From Corallococcus soli (GTDB lineage: Bacteria > Myxococcota > Myxococcia > Myxococcales > Myxococcaceae): a stretch of 64,000 bases of DNA. Shown piece after piece: positions 48,047 through 57,266 of this stretch. The stretch's first letter is position 1; the number at the start of each line of letters is the position of its first letter. The stretch is taken from positions 124,001 to 188,000 of the forward strand of contig NZ_JAAIYO010000007.1 of the NCBI RefSeq assembly GCF_014930455.1, in the 5' to 3' direction. The notes below the pieces were generated by a model that ran no database searches, was not told the origin of the DNA, and worked only from the letters and a program-made list of their open reading frames with translations. The translations under genes and the position numbers were made by a program.

Positions 48047-49939
48047 ATGGCCGTCTCCGCGCTCGAATTGCGCCCCCGGGGTCCGGTGGCCTTGATGGAT
48101 GCGGCGCTGCGGCTGTGCGCGCGCAACGCCGGCCTGTGGGCGCTCACCCTTCCCGGAGGCGCTGGGGTGGTGGCCGCGCTGCTGCACCTGGTGGACGCGG
48201 TGGACCACGGCCGCTCGCCCACCCTGCCCGCCCTGTACCTGACGCTCGCGTGGCTCGTCCGGGGCGTGGGCCAGGGCGCGGCGTGCCACTACGTGCAGGA
48301 GGTGCTGCTGGGCACGCGGGCGGAGCCGCCCGTGGGGGCCTCCGTGCGCGCGGCGCTGGGGCGGCTGCCCAGCCTGGGCATCGCGGTGGCGTACCTGGCG
48401 TTCTTCAACCTGTTCACGGTGACGCTGTCGCTGGGCATCGCGCTGTTCGTGCTCTCCGCGCAGGGCGTGGGCTACGCGGCCATGATGCAGGGCCGGGGCA
48501 GCCCGCTGAAGCTGTACGGCCTGTGCTCGCGGCTGCTGGGCCCGTCGCGCGGGACGGCCACGGGGGTGCGGTGGCTGATGGCCGTGCAGGTGCTGGTGTT
48601 CCTCAACCTGCACATCGGGATCAACTTCCTGCTGTACCTGGGGCGGCAGCTCTTGGGCATCGACCTGACGTTCACGGAGCGGTTCGCCTCGCTGGACAAC
48701 CCGCCGTGGCTGATGTTCCTCGCGGCGACGACGTTCGCCCTCTTTGAACCGCTGCGCGCGGCGACCGCCTCGCTGCTGCTCGTCGACGGGCGCGTGCGGC
48801 AGGAGGGGTTGGATCTGCTGGCCGCCGTGCAGCAGCTGCCGGACCGGAGCGCGAAGCGGGGCGTGGAGTCCTCGAAGGGGGTCGCCGCCGCGCTGCTCGT
48901 GGCGGTGGGCCTGCTGTTCCTGGTCCCCGCCCCGGCCGAAGCCGCGCCCGCGAAGCCCGCGTCCACCTCCGAGCGCGGGGCCGTGCGCGCACGGCTGGAG
49001 AAGGTGACGGAGGCGTGTGAGATGCCCGAGCTGTTGGAGGGCCCCGCGCTGAAGGACTTCGACGCGCTGGGCGCGTCCGAGGGCGCGAAGCTGGAGCGCT
49101 TCGTGCGCCACCTGGAGCAGCAGGCCTACGACGACGACGACTGCGAAGCCGCGGCGACGACGCTGGAGACGGGGCTTGCGCAGGTGACGGCCACGGCGGA
49201 GGCCCAGGCGCGCGTGGATGCGCGGGCGGCGACGGACCGGGCGCGGACCATCCTCGCGCGGCCGGAGTTCCAGGACCGCCCGGAGAAGGACCCGAAAGAG
49301 CCGAAGGAAGAGACCGTCCCCGACGGGCCGGGCTGGTGGCGCAGGTTCATCGACGCGCTGGGCAAGTGGCTGGAGGAGCTCTTCCGCCGCAGGGATCCGT
49401 TGCCGCAGCCCAGGGACTCGGCCCTGCCGGTGAGTGGGGGCGCGGCGGCGAACGTCCTGGTCGTGGCGCTGGTGGCGCTGACGCTGGCGGTGCTGGGCGT
49501 GGTGGTGGTGAACGTCCTCAAGCGGAGGGGCGGAGGCACGGACCCCACGCTGGAGGTGCGCACGGTGGACGCCGCGGCGCTCGCGGGCAAGACGGACCAC
49601 GCGCTGTCGCGGCCGCCCGAGGGCTGGGCGCACCTGGCGGACGCGCTGGCGGCCCGGGGCGAGTACCGCGAGGCGGTGCGCAACCTGTACCTGGCGCTCC
49701 TGTCCCGCCTGCACCGCGACGGCGCCATCCTGTACGACGAGACGCTGAGCAACTGGGACTACCTGCGCGCGTTCCGGGGCCGGCCGGAGGTGAAGGCCCC
49801 TTTTCGCGAGCTGACGCGCCGCTTCGACTTCGCCTGGTACGGCAACGTGCCCGTGGGCCGCGAGGGCTACACGGAGTTCCGCGCCATCACCGCCCCGCTG
49901 CTCGCCGCGCCGCCCGCGCAGGAGGCCGCCGGTGCGTGA
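48047..49939 (+). CDS. DUF4129-containing membrane protein
   Basis: The 630-residue protein has about six transmembrane helices in its N-terminal half (about 30-270, including GIAVAYLAFFNLFTVTLSLGIALFVLS). A second membrane anchor (about 290-310) and a periplasmic-looking charged linker follow. Another transmembrane helix (about 465-487) leads to a soluble C-terminal domain (about 515-620; EREAVRNLYLALLSRLHRDG, then LRAFRGRP...FRELTRRFDFAWYG) characteristic of DUF4129, often found beside MoxR and DUF58 genes. The first of four genes joined by overlaps: its end overlaps the next gene by eight bases. Confidence 0.82.
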   Translation: MAVSALELRPRGPVALMDAALRLCARNAGLWALTLPGGAGVVAALLHLVDAVDHGRSPTLPALYLTLAWLVRGVGQGAACHYVQEVLLGTRAEPPVGASVRAALGRLPSLGIAVAYLAFFNLFTVTLSLGIALFVLSAQGVGYAAMMQGRGSPLKLYGLCSRLLGPSRGTATGVRWLMAVQVLVFLNLHIGINFLLYLGRQLLGIDLTFTERFASLDNPPWLMFLAATTFALFEPLRAATASLLLVDGRVRQEGLDLLAAVQQLPDRSAKRGVESSKGVAAALLVAVGLLFLVPAPAEAAPAKPASTSERGAVRARLEKVTEACEMPELLEGPALKDFDALGASEGAKLERFVRHLEQQAYDDDDCEAAATTLETGLAQVTATAEAQARVDARAATDRARTILARPEFQDRPEKDPKEPKEETVPDGPGWWRRFIDALGKWLEELFRRRDPLPQPRDSALPVSGGAAANVLVVALVALTLAVLGVVVVNVLKRRGGGTDPTLEVRTVDAAALAGKTDHALSRPPEGWAHLADALAARGEYREAVRNLYLALLSRLHRDGAILYDETLSNWDYLRAFRGRPEVKAPFRELTRRFDFAWYGNVPVGREGYTEFRAITAPLLAAPPAQEAAGA

Positions 49940-51209
49940 CCGCTTTCCGCTGCTCGTGCTGGGGGCGCTGCTGCTCGCGGGCGTGCTGGGCGCGTTCCTG
50001 GTGCGCGGCGCCCAGCGCGGCGGCTTCGCGGATCCCCTCTCCACCTTCCGGGCGGAGCCGGACGGCGCGCGGGCCTTGTACCTGCTCGCGCAGGAGAGCG
50101 GCCTGCCGGTGACGCGGAACATGGCGGACCTGCGCCTCGTCTCCGGCCCGGACACGCTGGTGCTCTTCGCCGTCGACGTGGAGGGCGCGCACGAGGAGGA
50201 TCCGGATCAGACGCGGCTCGCGTCGGATCCGGACGCGGGCGTGGACGACGAGGAGGCGCCGCACCTGGGCTTCAACGCGCTCCGGGCCCAGCAGCTGGAG
50301 GACGCCGAGCGGGAGCGGGTGCTGTCCCACGTCCGCGCGGGACACTCGCTCGTGTACGTGCCCTGGGGCTCCAGGGAGAACCCGCTGCTGGACGAGCTGG
50401 GGGTGAAGCTGGACAAGGCGGACACGTCCCTGCCCATGCGCACGCTGGTGGCGCCGCTGCCCACGCCGTACACGCTGGGCGTGGAGCGCGTGGAGACGAA
50501 GGTCCAGGCCTACCTGCGGCTGCCAGGGAACGCCGTCCCGGTGCTGGAGGACGAACGCATGGGCCTGCCGGTGGCGGCGGTGATTCCGTTGGGCGCGGGC
50601 CGGGTGCTGGTGGTGGGCGCGCCGGAGCTCGCGATGAACCAGGCGCTCGCGCGGGCGGACAACGCCCAGTTCTGGCTGAGCGCGCTGGGCGCCCTGGGCC
50701 CCGGCCCCTACGCCTTCGACGAGTTCCACCACGGCTTCACCAACGAGCGCTCGCTCGTGGACTTCGCGCGCCGCTACGGCCTGCACTTCGCGGTGGCGCA
50801 GCTGCTCTTCGGCGTGGTGCTGTGGGCCGGCGCCCTCAAGCGCTTTGGCCGTCCGACGCCGCCCCCGGAGGCCCTGCGCGTGGGCGCCACGGACGCCCTG
50901 TTCGCCATGGGCCGGCTGTACCGCGAGGGCCGGCACCACGCCTTCGCCGCCGGGCTCATCTCCCGGGGCCTCACGCAGCAGTTGGCGCCGCTCGCGGGCC
51001 TGCCCTCGCACTCCACCGTCGCCGCGGTCAGCGAGGGGCTGCGGGCGCGGGGACGCCAGGACCTGGCGGACGGGCTCACCGACGTGGCCCGCCAGTCCGA
51101 CGCCGTGCAGAAGGACGCCGACCTGCAGGCCCTCGCCACTTCCGCCGCGCACCTGCGCGAGCGCATCCACCCCGCCGGCACAGGCCGGCCCCGCCCCGGA
51201 ACCCCATGA
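49932..51209 (+). CDS. DUF4350-containing membrane protein
   Basis: The 425-residue protein starts with a signal-anchor helix ([20 protein letters not shown]). A lumenal domain with [19 protein letters not shown] and the DUF4350 hallmark ([15 protein letters not shown] near residue 258) precedes a second transmembrane helix (about 280-296). A cytoplasmic C-terminal helical region follows. DUF4350 proteins occur in MoxR/DUF58 operons and seem to form part of a membrane complex. The start is GTG at 49932, overlapping the previous gene by eight bases. Its TGA overlaps the moxR ATG (ATGA). Confidence 0.85.
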   Translation: MRDRFPLLVLGALLLAGVLGAFLVRGAQRGGFADPLSTFRAEPDGARALYLLAQESGLPVTRNMADLRLVSGPDTLVLFAVDVEGAHEEDPDQTRLASDPDAGVDDEEAPHLGFNALRAQQLEDAERERVLSHVRAGHSLVYVPWGSRENPLLDELGVKLDKADTSLPMRTLVAPLPTPYTLGVERVETKVQAYLRLPGNAVPVLEDERMGLPVAAVIPLGAGRVLVVGAPELAMNQALARADNAQFWLSALGALGPGPYAFDEFHHGFTNERSLVDFARRYGLHFAVAQLLFGVVLWAGALKRFGRPTPPPEALRVGATDALFAMGRLYREGRHHAFAAGLISRGLTQQLAPLAGLPSHSTVAAVSEGLRARGRQDLADGLTDVARQSDAVQKDADLQALATSAAHLRERIHPAGTGRPRPGTP

Positions 51210-52207
51210 ACGCCCCGCCCTTCTCCCCTCCTCCCGCCCCGGCCGGCGGCCACGCCGTGCGGGCCGCCAACGCCATCCGCGAGGGCGTCCTCCACGAGGT
51301 GCGCAAGGCCGTGGTCGGGCAGGACGAACCGCTGGAGCTGATGCTCTGCGGGCTCGTCGCCGGAGGCCACATCCTGCTGGAGGGCGTGCCCGGCGTGGCC
51401 AAGACGCTGATGGCCAAGGCGCTGTCGCGCAGCGTGGGCGCGGACTTCAAGCGCATCCAGTTCACCCCGGACCTGATGCCCGCGGACATCCTGGGCACCA
51501 GCGTCTTCGACCTGAAGACGCAGACCTTCGTGCTGGCGCGCGGCCCCATCTTCACGGACCTGCTGCTGGCGGATGAGATCAACCGCGCCCCGGCCAAGAC
51601 GCAGTCCGCGCTGCTGGAGGCGATGCAGGAGCGCGCCGTGTCGCTGGAGGGCCGCAACCTGGTGCTCTCCCCCATGTTCACGGTGTTCGCCACGCAGAAC
51701 CCGGTGGAGTCCGAAGGCACGTACCCGCTGCCCGAGGCGCAGCTGGATCGCTTCCTGCTGAAGATCGACGTGGGCTACCCCGCGCCCGAAGAAGAGGACG
51801 CCATCCTCGACGCCGTGCACCGGGGCTTCGACGCGGGCGACCTCGCGCGGGCGGGCGTGAACGCGGCGGTGACGAAGGACGGCCTGCTCCAGGCGCGCGC
51901 GGCGTTGAGCGAGGTGAACGTGGAGCCCGCGGTGCTGGGCTACATCCGCAAGCTGGTGTCGGCGACGCGCGCCTCGCCCAACATCCGCCTGGGCGCGGGG
52001 CCGCGCGCGGGCGTGCACCTGCTGCTCGCGTCCAAGGCGCTGGCGGCGCTGCGGGGCCGCGACTTCGTCACGCCGGACGACGTGCGCTTCCTCGCGGGCC
52101 CGGTGCTGCGCCACCGCCTGCTCCTGTCGCCGGACGCGGAGCTGGACGGGGCCACGCCCGCGGACGTGCTGCGCGAGGTGGTCCAGGGCGTCGAGGTCCC
52201 CCGGTGA
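51206..52207 (+). CDS. MoxR-family AAA+ ATPase
   Basis: The 333-residue AAA+ protein has Walker A GVPGVAKT (about residue 54-61), Walker [12 protein letters not shown] and the MoxR segment [36 protein letters not shown], with a lid domain ending in [14 protein letters not shown]. MoxR ATPases act as chaperones that insert metal cofactors or assemble complexes with VWA/DUF58 proteins. The start is the ATG overlapping the DUF4350 stop. Its TGA overlaps the DUF58 GTG, so ATPase and effector are coupled at equal levels. Confidence 0.94.
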   Translation: MNAPPFSPPPAPAGGHAVRAANAIREGVLHEVRKAVVGQDEPLELMLCGLVAGGHILLEGVPGVAKTLMAKALSRSVGADFKRIQFTPDLMPADILGTSVFDLKTQTFVLARGPIFTDLLLADEINRAPAKTQSALLEAMQERAVSLEGRNLVLSPMFTVFATQNPVESEGTYPLPEAQLDRFLLKIDVGYPAPEEEDAILDAVHRGFDAGDLARAGVNAAVTKDGLLQARAALSEVNVEPAVLGYIRKLVSATRASPNIRLGAGPRAGVHLLLASKALAALRGRDFVTPDDVRFLAGPVLRHRLLLSPDAELDGATPADVLREVVQGVEVPR

Positions 52208-53511
52208 TTCCCTCCGAGCGCCTGTGGGGGCTGCTGGCCCTGCTCGCGCTGCCCATGGCGTTGGCGGGCTTCTTCCCGGGCCTGGGCGGCGCCGTGCTGG
52301 CGCTGGACGCCCTGGCCCTGGCCCTGGCCGCGTTCGACTTCCTGCTGGCCCGCCGCGTGAGGCTGGAGGTGCACCGCACGCTGCCGGAGCGCCTCAACGT
52401 CGGCGTGGCCAACCGCGTGGAGGTGCACCTGGTGCACCGGGGCCAGGGCACCGTGCGGGTGCGCGTGAAGGACGACGCGCCGGCGGACTTCACCACCGAA
52501 CCGGGCGAAGCCACGCTGCGCCTCACGCCGGACAGCCAGACGCAGTGGGTGTACCGGGCCACGCCGGTGAAGCGCGGCAAGTTCGCCTTTGGCGACGTGC
52601 ACGTCCGGGTGAGGGGTCCGCTGGGGCTCGTGTCGCACGAGCGCACCTTCGCCGCCGCGAAGTCCGTGTCGGTGTACCCGGACCTGCGCGGGGCCCGGCG
52701 GCTGCTGCTGTCAGGCGCCGCGCTGGACCTGGTGAACCTGGGCCTGCGGCAGCTGCGGCGCGACGGCCGGGGCAGCGAGTTCGCGCGCCTGCGCGACTAC
52801 GCCCAGGGCGACAGCGTGCGCGACGTGGACTGGAAGGCCACCGCGCGCCGGGGCCGCCCGGTGACGCGCGTGCTGGAGTCGGAGCGCTCCCAGGCGCTGC
52901 TCATCTGCGTGGACGCGGGCCGCTCCATGGCGGCGCAGGTGGACGGGCTCACCAAGCTGGACCACGCGGTGAACGCGGCGCTCTTCCTCGCCTTCGTGGC
53001 CATCCGCAACGGGGACCGCGTGGGCCTGGCGCTCTTCGCGGACGGCGTGAAGGCGTACCTGCCCCCCGCGGCGGGCCGGGGCCAGTACCGCAAGCTGGTG
53101 GACACGCTGTACTCCGCGACGCCCAGCCTCACCTACGTGGACTACCTGGCGCTCTTCAAGGAGCTGAACGTGCGCCTGAACCGGCGCAGCCTCCTGTGCG
53201 TCTTCACCGACTTCCTCGACGAGGAGCAGGCCAACACCCTGGTCGCGCCGCTGCACCGGCTGGCCCGCCGTCACGTCCCGCTGTGCCTGTCGGTGAAGGA
53301 CACGGCGCTGCAGAAGCTGCTGCGCACGCCGCCCTCCGGCCCCGAACAGGCCTTCCAGCACGCGGTGGCCTCGGAGCTGCTGTCGGACCGCGAGGTGCTC
53401 AAGGCCCGCGTGAGCCGGGGCGGCGTGCAGATGCTGGACGTGGCGCCGGATGAGCTGAGCCTCGCCGCGGTGAACCGCTACCTCGACATCAAGGCGCGCG
53501 GGGTGCTGTAA
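52204..53511 (+). CDS. DUF58 (VWA-like) protein
   Basis: The 435-residue protein has two membrane helices at its N-terminus (about 5-45) and then a beta-rich domain. The DUF58 signature [27 protein letters not shown] is followed by a VWA-like domain with MIDAS-type DAGRSM in [20 protein letters not shown]58 proteins are the usual partners of MoxR ATPases and bind metal through the VWA site. The GTG start overlaps the moxR stop (GTGA). It ends 9 nt before the GNAT gene, which may be transcribed from the same promoter. Confidence 0.92.
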   Translation: MIPSERLWGLLALLALPMALAGFFPGLGGAVLALDALALALAAFDFLLARRVRLEVHRTLPERLNVGVANRVEVHLVHRGQGTVRVRVKDDAPADFTTEPGEATLRLTPDSQTQWVYRATPVKRGKFAFGDVHVRVRGPLGLVSHERTFAAAKSVSVYPDLRGARRLLLSGAALDLVNLGLRQLRRDGRGSEFARLRDYAQGDSVRDVDWKATARRGRPVTRVLESERSQALLICVDAGRSMAAQVDGLTKLDHAVNAALFLAFVAIRNGDRVGLALFADGVKAYLPPAAGRGQYRKLVDTLYSATPSLTYVDYLALFKELNVRLNRRSLLCVFTDFLDEEQANTLVAPLHRLARRHVPLCLSVKDTALQKLLRTPPSGPEQAFQHAVASELLSDREVLKARVSRGGVQMLDVAPDELSLAAVNRYLDIKARGVL

Positions 53512-53520
53512 CGAAGCGCC

Positions 53521-54042
53521 ATGGACTTCAGGTTCCAGGCGGGCGAACTCACGGCGGAGCGCGTCCCCGACACCGAGGCGGAGCGCTTCCAGCCGCTGCT
53601 CGATGGCTGCGAGGACTTCCACCAGCTCACCTACGGGCGCCCCGCCCTGCCGGATCAGGCCCGCCTGATTCCGTCCGAGCGCCCGCCAGGGCTCGTCTCC
53701 GGACAGGGACACCTGCTGGCCCTGAAGACGGCGACCGGTGAAGTCGTGGGGCTGCTCGAAGCGCTGCGCGACTTCCCGACGCCGGGCGAGTGGTACATCG
53801 GCATCCTGCTCCTCGCGCCCCAGGTGCGCGGGCAGGGCCGGGGCCAGGCCGTGCTCCACGCCTACGAAGCGCTCGTGCGCGCCAGCGGCGGCACGCGGCT
53901 GCGGCTCGCGGTGCTGGAGCAGAACGAAGCCGCCCACCGCTTCTGGACGCGGATGGGCTTCCAGCCGGAGAACTGGGTGGGGCCGGTGGAGCAGGGCCTG
54001 AAGCGCCATCGGCTGCTGCGGATGACCAAGGCGCTCGGCTGA
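53521..54042 (+). CDS. GNAT-family acetyltransferase
   Basis: The 173-residue protein has an N-terminal arm and a GNAT core with GEWYIGILLLAPQVRGQGRGQAVLHAYEALVRASGGTRLRLAVLEQNEAAHRFWTRMGF, where QVRGQGRGQA is the acetyl-CoA loop and AAHRFW the usual GNAT motif B. The acceptor cannot be predicted from sequence; small molecules, peptides and proteins are all possible. Short gap from the DUF58 gene and convergent with the pyrophosphatase gene. Confidence 0.88.
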   Translation: MDFRFQAGELTAERVPDTEAERFQPLLDGCEDFHQLTYGRPALPDQARLIPSERPPGLVSGQGHLLALKTATGEVVGLLEALRDFPTPGEWYIGILLLAPQVRGQGRGQAVLHAYEALVRASGGTRLRLAVLEQNEAAHRFWTRMGFQPENWVGPVEQGLKRHRLLRMTKALG

Positions 54043-54060
54043 CGCGAGCGCGAACCGCCG

Positions 54061-54522
54061 TCAGGCCTCCGGACCTTCGCGCAGCCAGCCCACGAAGCGC
54101 GTGTCGGGCACGGCGCCGCGCACCCGGTGCAGCCCGCGCTTGAACAGCGCATAGACGCGGAAGAAGCGCTCCAGGCCCGCGCGCTCCGAGTCCGTCATCG
54201 GGTGCGTGCCGCACACCACCTTCGGGTCGCCCCTCCCCGCGTCGACGAAGCCCAGCACGGCCACCACCGGCACGCGCACGCGCTGCCCCTGCGACAGGCG
54301 CGGCCCCAGCACCACCGCGTCCAGCGGGTCGCCGTCGTCGGACAGCAGCCCCGGGATGGAGCCGTAGTTGTACGGGCACGGCAGCGGCGACACGAAGTCC
54401 ACCGTCCCATCCGCGCGCCGCTTCACCATCGAGAAGCGCGGGCACTCGATGAGCACCTCCGGCTCGCGCGGCAGGGGCGGCACGGACAGGTCCGGCAAGG
54501 GAGCGCTCCGCCCCGTGCTCAT
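54061..54522 (-). CDS. ppa: Inorganic pyrophosphatase (family I)
   Basis: The 153-residue protein has the family I pyrophosphatase signature DGDPLDAVVLG (Asp-x-Asp-Pro-x-Asp), the PCPYNYGSIPG substrate region and the Lys/Glu residues of the active site. It is slightly shorter than the E. coli enzyme (175 residues). It hydrolyses pyrophosphate to phosphate in the cytoplasm and drives biosynthetic reactions. The ATG at 54522 overlaps the stop of the SpoIIM-like gene by four bases, so translation is coupled to it. Confidence 0.93.
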   Translation of the reverse strand: MSTGRSAPLPDLSVPPLPREPEVLIECPRFSMVKRRADGTVDFVSPLPCPYNYGSIPGLLSDDGDPLDAVVLGPRLSQGQRVRVPVVAVLGFVDAGRGDPKVVCGTHPMTDSERAGLERFFRVYALFKRGLHRVRGAVPDTRFVGWLREGPEA

Positions 54523-55538
54523 CCCGGCGTCCCCACCGGGGCGTCAGCCCGCGCTCCGCCGCGCCGGCCGCGCATCCAGTCCGACAGCAGGTACGCGTAG
54601 ACGCCCGCGCCCACGGTGAGCGCGAAGGAGATCTTGAAGCCCACCGACAGCTTCGGCGGGTGGATCTGCGACACGGTGCCTTCGATGAAGCCCGCGAGCA
54701 CGAACAGCACGAGCGTGCCGAACAACAGCTTCACCGCCGTCACCGCCTCCTTGCGCAGCGCCTGTCCCCGCGACAGTCCGCCCGGCGCCACCATGCCGCG
54801 CGCGATGACGAGCCCCGCCGCCCCCGCGATGCAGATGGCGGACAGCTCCGGGATGCCGTGCGGGAGGATCCACGCCCAGAACCACCCGCTCATCCCCTTG
54901 GCCGCGTACACCTGCGCCAGCGCGCCCAGGTACAGGCCGTTGACGAACAGCATCATCGTCGTGCCCAGCCCCAGGGTGATGCCCAGCGCGAACGCCAGGA
55001 AGGCCACCTGGATGTTGTGCGTGAACAGGAACGTGGTGAATTGGGCCTGCTCCTCCACGGACATGCCCTTGCCTGCGGCCTCGTCGGCGGCGCGCTTCAC
55101 CGGGTCCAGGCTCACGTGCTGCTCGGGCACCAGGTAGTGCGCCGCGTCCGGATCCACCACCATGCCCACGTAGCCGAAGCCCGCGCCCGCCAGCATCAGC
55201 AGCACCGACGCCAGGTACATGCGCCACTCGCGGTGCATCAGCGCGGGGAAGCCGCGCGCCACGAAGGCCCACACGTCCGCCAGGCGGGGCCGGGTGCCCG
55301 GATACGTCAGCGCGTACGCGCGGCCCACCAGGTCGTTGAGGTACGCGCTCACGTCCGCGGAGCCGCTGCGCGCGCGCACCCACAACAGGTCGCTGGAGAC
55401 GGCGCGGTACAGCTTCCCCAGCGACCGCGCCTCCTCCAAGCTCAGCTTGCGCAGCCCGTCCGCTTCGGACTTGTCCAGCAACGACTCCAGTTGCTGCCAG
55501 CGCGGGCGCCGCGTCTCGATGAACTCCGCCATCTCCAT
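54519..55538 (-). CDS. SpoIIM-like (stage II sporulation protein M family) membrane protein
   Basis: The 339-residue protein has an N-terminal helical region (about 1-90) and then five to six hydrophobic helices. The SpoIIM-family core includes FTTFLFTHNIQVAFLAFALGITLGLGT, and a later helix carries ILPHGIPELSAICIAGAAG, the conserved His/Glu/Pro stretch of the family. In Bacillus, SpoIIM acts in peptidoglycan degradation at engulfment, but relatives occur widely and often accompany MoxR/DUF58 clusters. It is co-transcribed with ppa. The start is ATG at 55538 (second ATG two codons on). Confidence 0.85.
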   Translation of the reverse strand: MEMAEFIETRRPRWQQLESLLDKSEADGLRKLSLEEARSLGKLYRAVSSDLLWVRARSGSADVSAYLNDLVGRAYALTYPGTRPRLADVWAFVARGFPALMHREWRMYLASVLLMLAGAGFGYVGMVVDPDAAHYLVPEQHVSLDPVKRAADEAAGKGMSVEEQAQFTTFLFTHNIQVAFLAFALGITLGLGTTMMLFVNGLYLGALAQVYAAKGMSGWFWAWILPHGIPELSAICIAGAAGLVIARGMVAPGGLSRGQALRKEAVTAVKLLFGTLVLFVLAGFIEGTVSQIHPPKLSVGFKISFALTVGAGVYAYLLSDWMRGRRGGARADAPVGTPG

Positions 55539-55632
55539 GGCGCCACTCTAGCCGAGCCCTCCAAACGGCGAGGCGCCGGTCGCCCTCCCCGTTGAAGGGA
55601 GGCGCCGGCGCCCCGTGACTCCAGCCGATGCA

Positions 55633-55651
55633 CCGGGCGACAGGCGCCCGG
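55633..55651 (-). terminator. Stem-loop after the nucleotidase-like gene
   Basis: CCGGGCG / CGCCCGG, a 7-bp stem with loop ACAGG, lies 14 nt past the stop codon of the leftward nucleotidase gene and probably terminates it. The rest of the 126-nt gap holds other GC-rich repeats (GGCGCCGG, CCTCCC/GGGAGG) but no gene. Confidence 0.45.
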
Positions 55652-55664
55652 CACGCGCGCTACG

Positions 55665-57224
55665 CTACTTGATGAGCTTCTCCAGCGGCTTCGCCTCGGT
55701 GGAGGCCTGGCCCTGGGTCCACTCCACGACGGGCGTCTGCCACGCCATGCCCGTCTCGGCCGGGTCGGCGTCCAGCTTCTCGAAGCCGAAGCCGTCACCG
55801 CCGAAGTACAGGTACTCCACGGTGGCCACCGTGTACTCCTTCTTCGGATCCAGCGGCTTGCCCTTGGCGTCCTTGAACTTGCCCTTGCCCGCTGGGGTGA
55901 GGCCCGCCACGAGCGCGGTGGGGTTCTCCAGCTGCTTCGCCAGGTCCTCGCCCTTGAGCTTCACGGTGAGCAGCGAGTTCTCGAACGGCATCACGGAGTA
56001 CACGCTGCCCAGCGTCACGTCGCCCGCCGGCAGGCCGCCGCGCAGGCCGCCCTTGTTGAGGATGGCCACGTCGGTGTTGAGCTGCGAGCGCACCGCGCCC
56101 GCCACCCACTTCGCCATCAGCGGCGACTCCTGGGGGATGCCCGCCTTGGTGAAGCCGATCTTCCGGCCCAGCGCCTCGTCCACCTTCGTCTGCCACTCGG
56201 CGATGCGCTTCGCCGTCTCCGCGTCCGGCGTGCCGCCCGTGACGTCCACGACCTTCGTCTCCACGCCCGTCAGCTTCTGGCCCGCGCCCTTCGCCGGGTC
56301 GAACTTGAAGTGCGCGCGCAGGTACGAATCAAAGCCGCGCCCCAGCGACACGTACGTGGTGTCGCCTTCCGTCTTGGGGCCGGTCGCCTCCGCGCAGCGG
56401 CCACCGGCGACCAGCGACACCTTCCAGTCGGGGTGCTTGGCGACGACGGGCTGCAGGTCGGTGGGGCACTGGTCCGCCACCACGACGATGACGTCCGCGC
56501 CCGCCTTGCGCGCCTCGGGGATGGCGGTGTTGAGCGCGTCCTCGGAGGGGGTGATCTCCAGGCCCTCCGCGCGGCCGGACATCGCCGTGCGCACCGTCTT
56601 CTGCGACGTGAGGCCCACCACGCCAATCTTCAGGCCGCGCCGGTCGAAGACCTGGAACGCGGGCATGGACAGGTCCTTCGCCAGCGCCGCGTCCGTCACC
56701 TTCAGGTTCGCCGCCAGGAAGGGAAAGCCCCCCGCCGTGCGGTTCTTCAGGAAGGAGTCCTTGGCGTACGACAGCTCGTGGTTGCCCAGCGCGGAGGCCG
56801 CATAGCCCATGTGCCCCATCACCTCGGCCGTCGGAGCGCCCAGGAAGAACGAGGAGATGGCCGGGCCCGTCCACAGGTCGCCCGTCGCCAGGGCGAGCGT
56901 GCCGGCCTCCGGACAGGTCGCCTGGCCGTCCTTCAGCGGACCGGCACAGTGCTTTTCATCATTCACCCAGCGGCCCATCAGCTCCGCGGCGCCGCCCTTG
57001 CCGTCGGCGGGCAGGAGCTGGCCACGGGTGCTGCCGGTGACGAGCACCGTCACCTCGGAGGGCACCGCGGGCTTCGTGGCCGCGGGAGGCGCGGCCGGGG
57101 CAGGCGGAGGGGTCTTCTCACAGCCCGCGAGGGCTCCCAAGGCGAGGACCAGCGCGCCGGACGACAGCCGGAGCTGGCGGGTAGGACGACGGAACGGACG
57201 CAGCGAGAGAGGGTTCGGGTTCAC
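55665..57224 (-). CDS. 5'-nucleotidase-like lipoprotein with degenerate metal site
   Basis: The 519-residue protein has a GTG start and a lipobox LAGC (Cys35), then a Pro/Ala-rich linker. The metallophosphatase domain (about 55-310) keeps TGD (114-116) and GNHE (147-150), but the first motif, usually NDxHG, is TGSTRG (63-68), and the later SHxG and GHxH motifs read ADQC and AGGRCA, so several metal ligands are missing. The C-terminal 5'-nucleotidase domain (about 340-510; NKGGLRGGLPAGDVTLGSVYSVMPFENSLL) looks intact. It may bind nucleotides or peptides without the usual hydrolysis. A lipid-anchored periplasmic location is likely. Confidence 0.85.
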   Translation of the reverse strand: MNPNPLSLRPFRRPTRQLRLSSGALVLALGALAGCEKTPPPAPAAPPAATKPAVPSEVTVLVTGSTRGQLLPADGKGGAAELMGRWVNDEKHCAGPLKDGQATCPEAGTLALATGDLWTGPAISSFFLGAPTAEVMGHMGYAASALGNHELSYAKDSFLKNRTAGGFPFLAANLKVTDAALAKDLSMPAFQVFDRRGLKIGVVGLTSQKTVRTAMSGRAEGLEITPSEDALNTAIPEARKAGADVIVVVADQCPTDLQPVVAKHPDWKVSLVAGGRCAEATGPKTEGDTTYVSLGRGFDSYLRAHFKFDPAKGAGQKLTGVETKVVDVTGGTPDAETAKRIAEWQTKVDEALGRKIGFTKAGIPQESPLMAKWVAGAVRSQLNTDVAILNKGGLRGGLPAGDVTLGSVYSVMPFENSLLTVKLKGEDLAKQLENPTALVAGLTPAGKGKFKDAKGKPLDPKKEYTVATVEYLYFGGDGFGFEKLDADPAETGMAWQTPVVEWTQGQASTEAKPLEKLIK

Positions 57225-57250
57225 GGCCCGGCCTTTAGCACATCCCCGCC

Positions 57251-57260
57251 ATGGTAGCGT
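57251..57260. promoter_or_regulatory. Back-to-back -10 elements of a divergent pair
   Basis: The 42-nt gap between the nucleotidase and the unknown membrane gene contains TAGCGT on the plus strand (57255-57260) and TACCAT on the minus strand (57251-57256), sharing the TA. The plus-strand hexamer ends six bases before the ATG at 57267, fitting a leaderless mRNA. No clear -35 is visible. Confidence 0.35.
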
Positions 57261-57266
57261 GACGCA

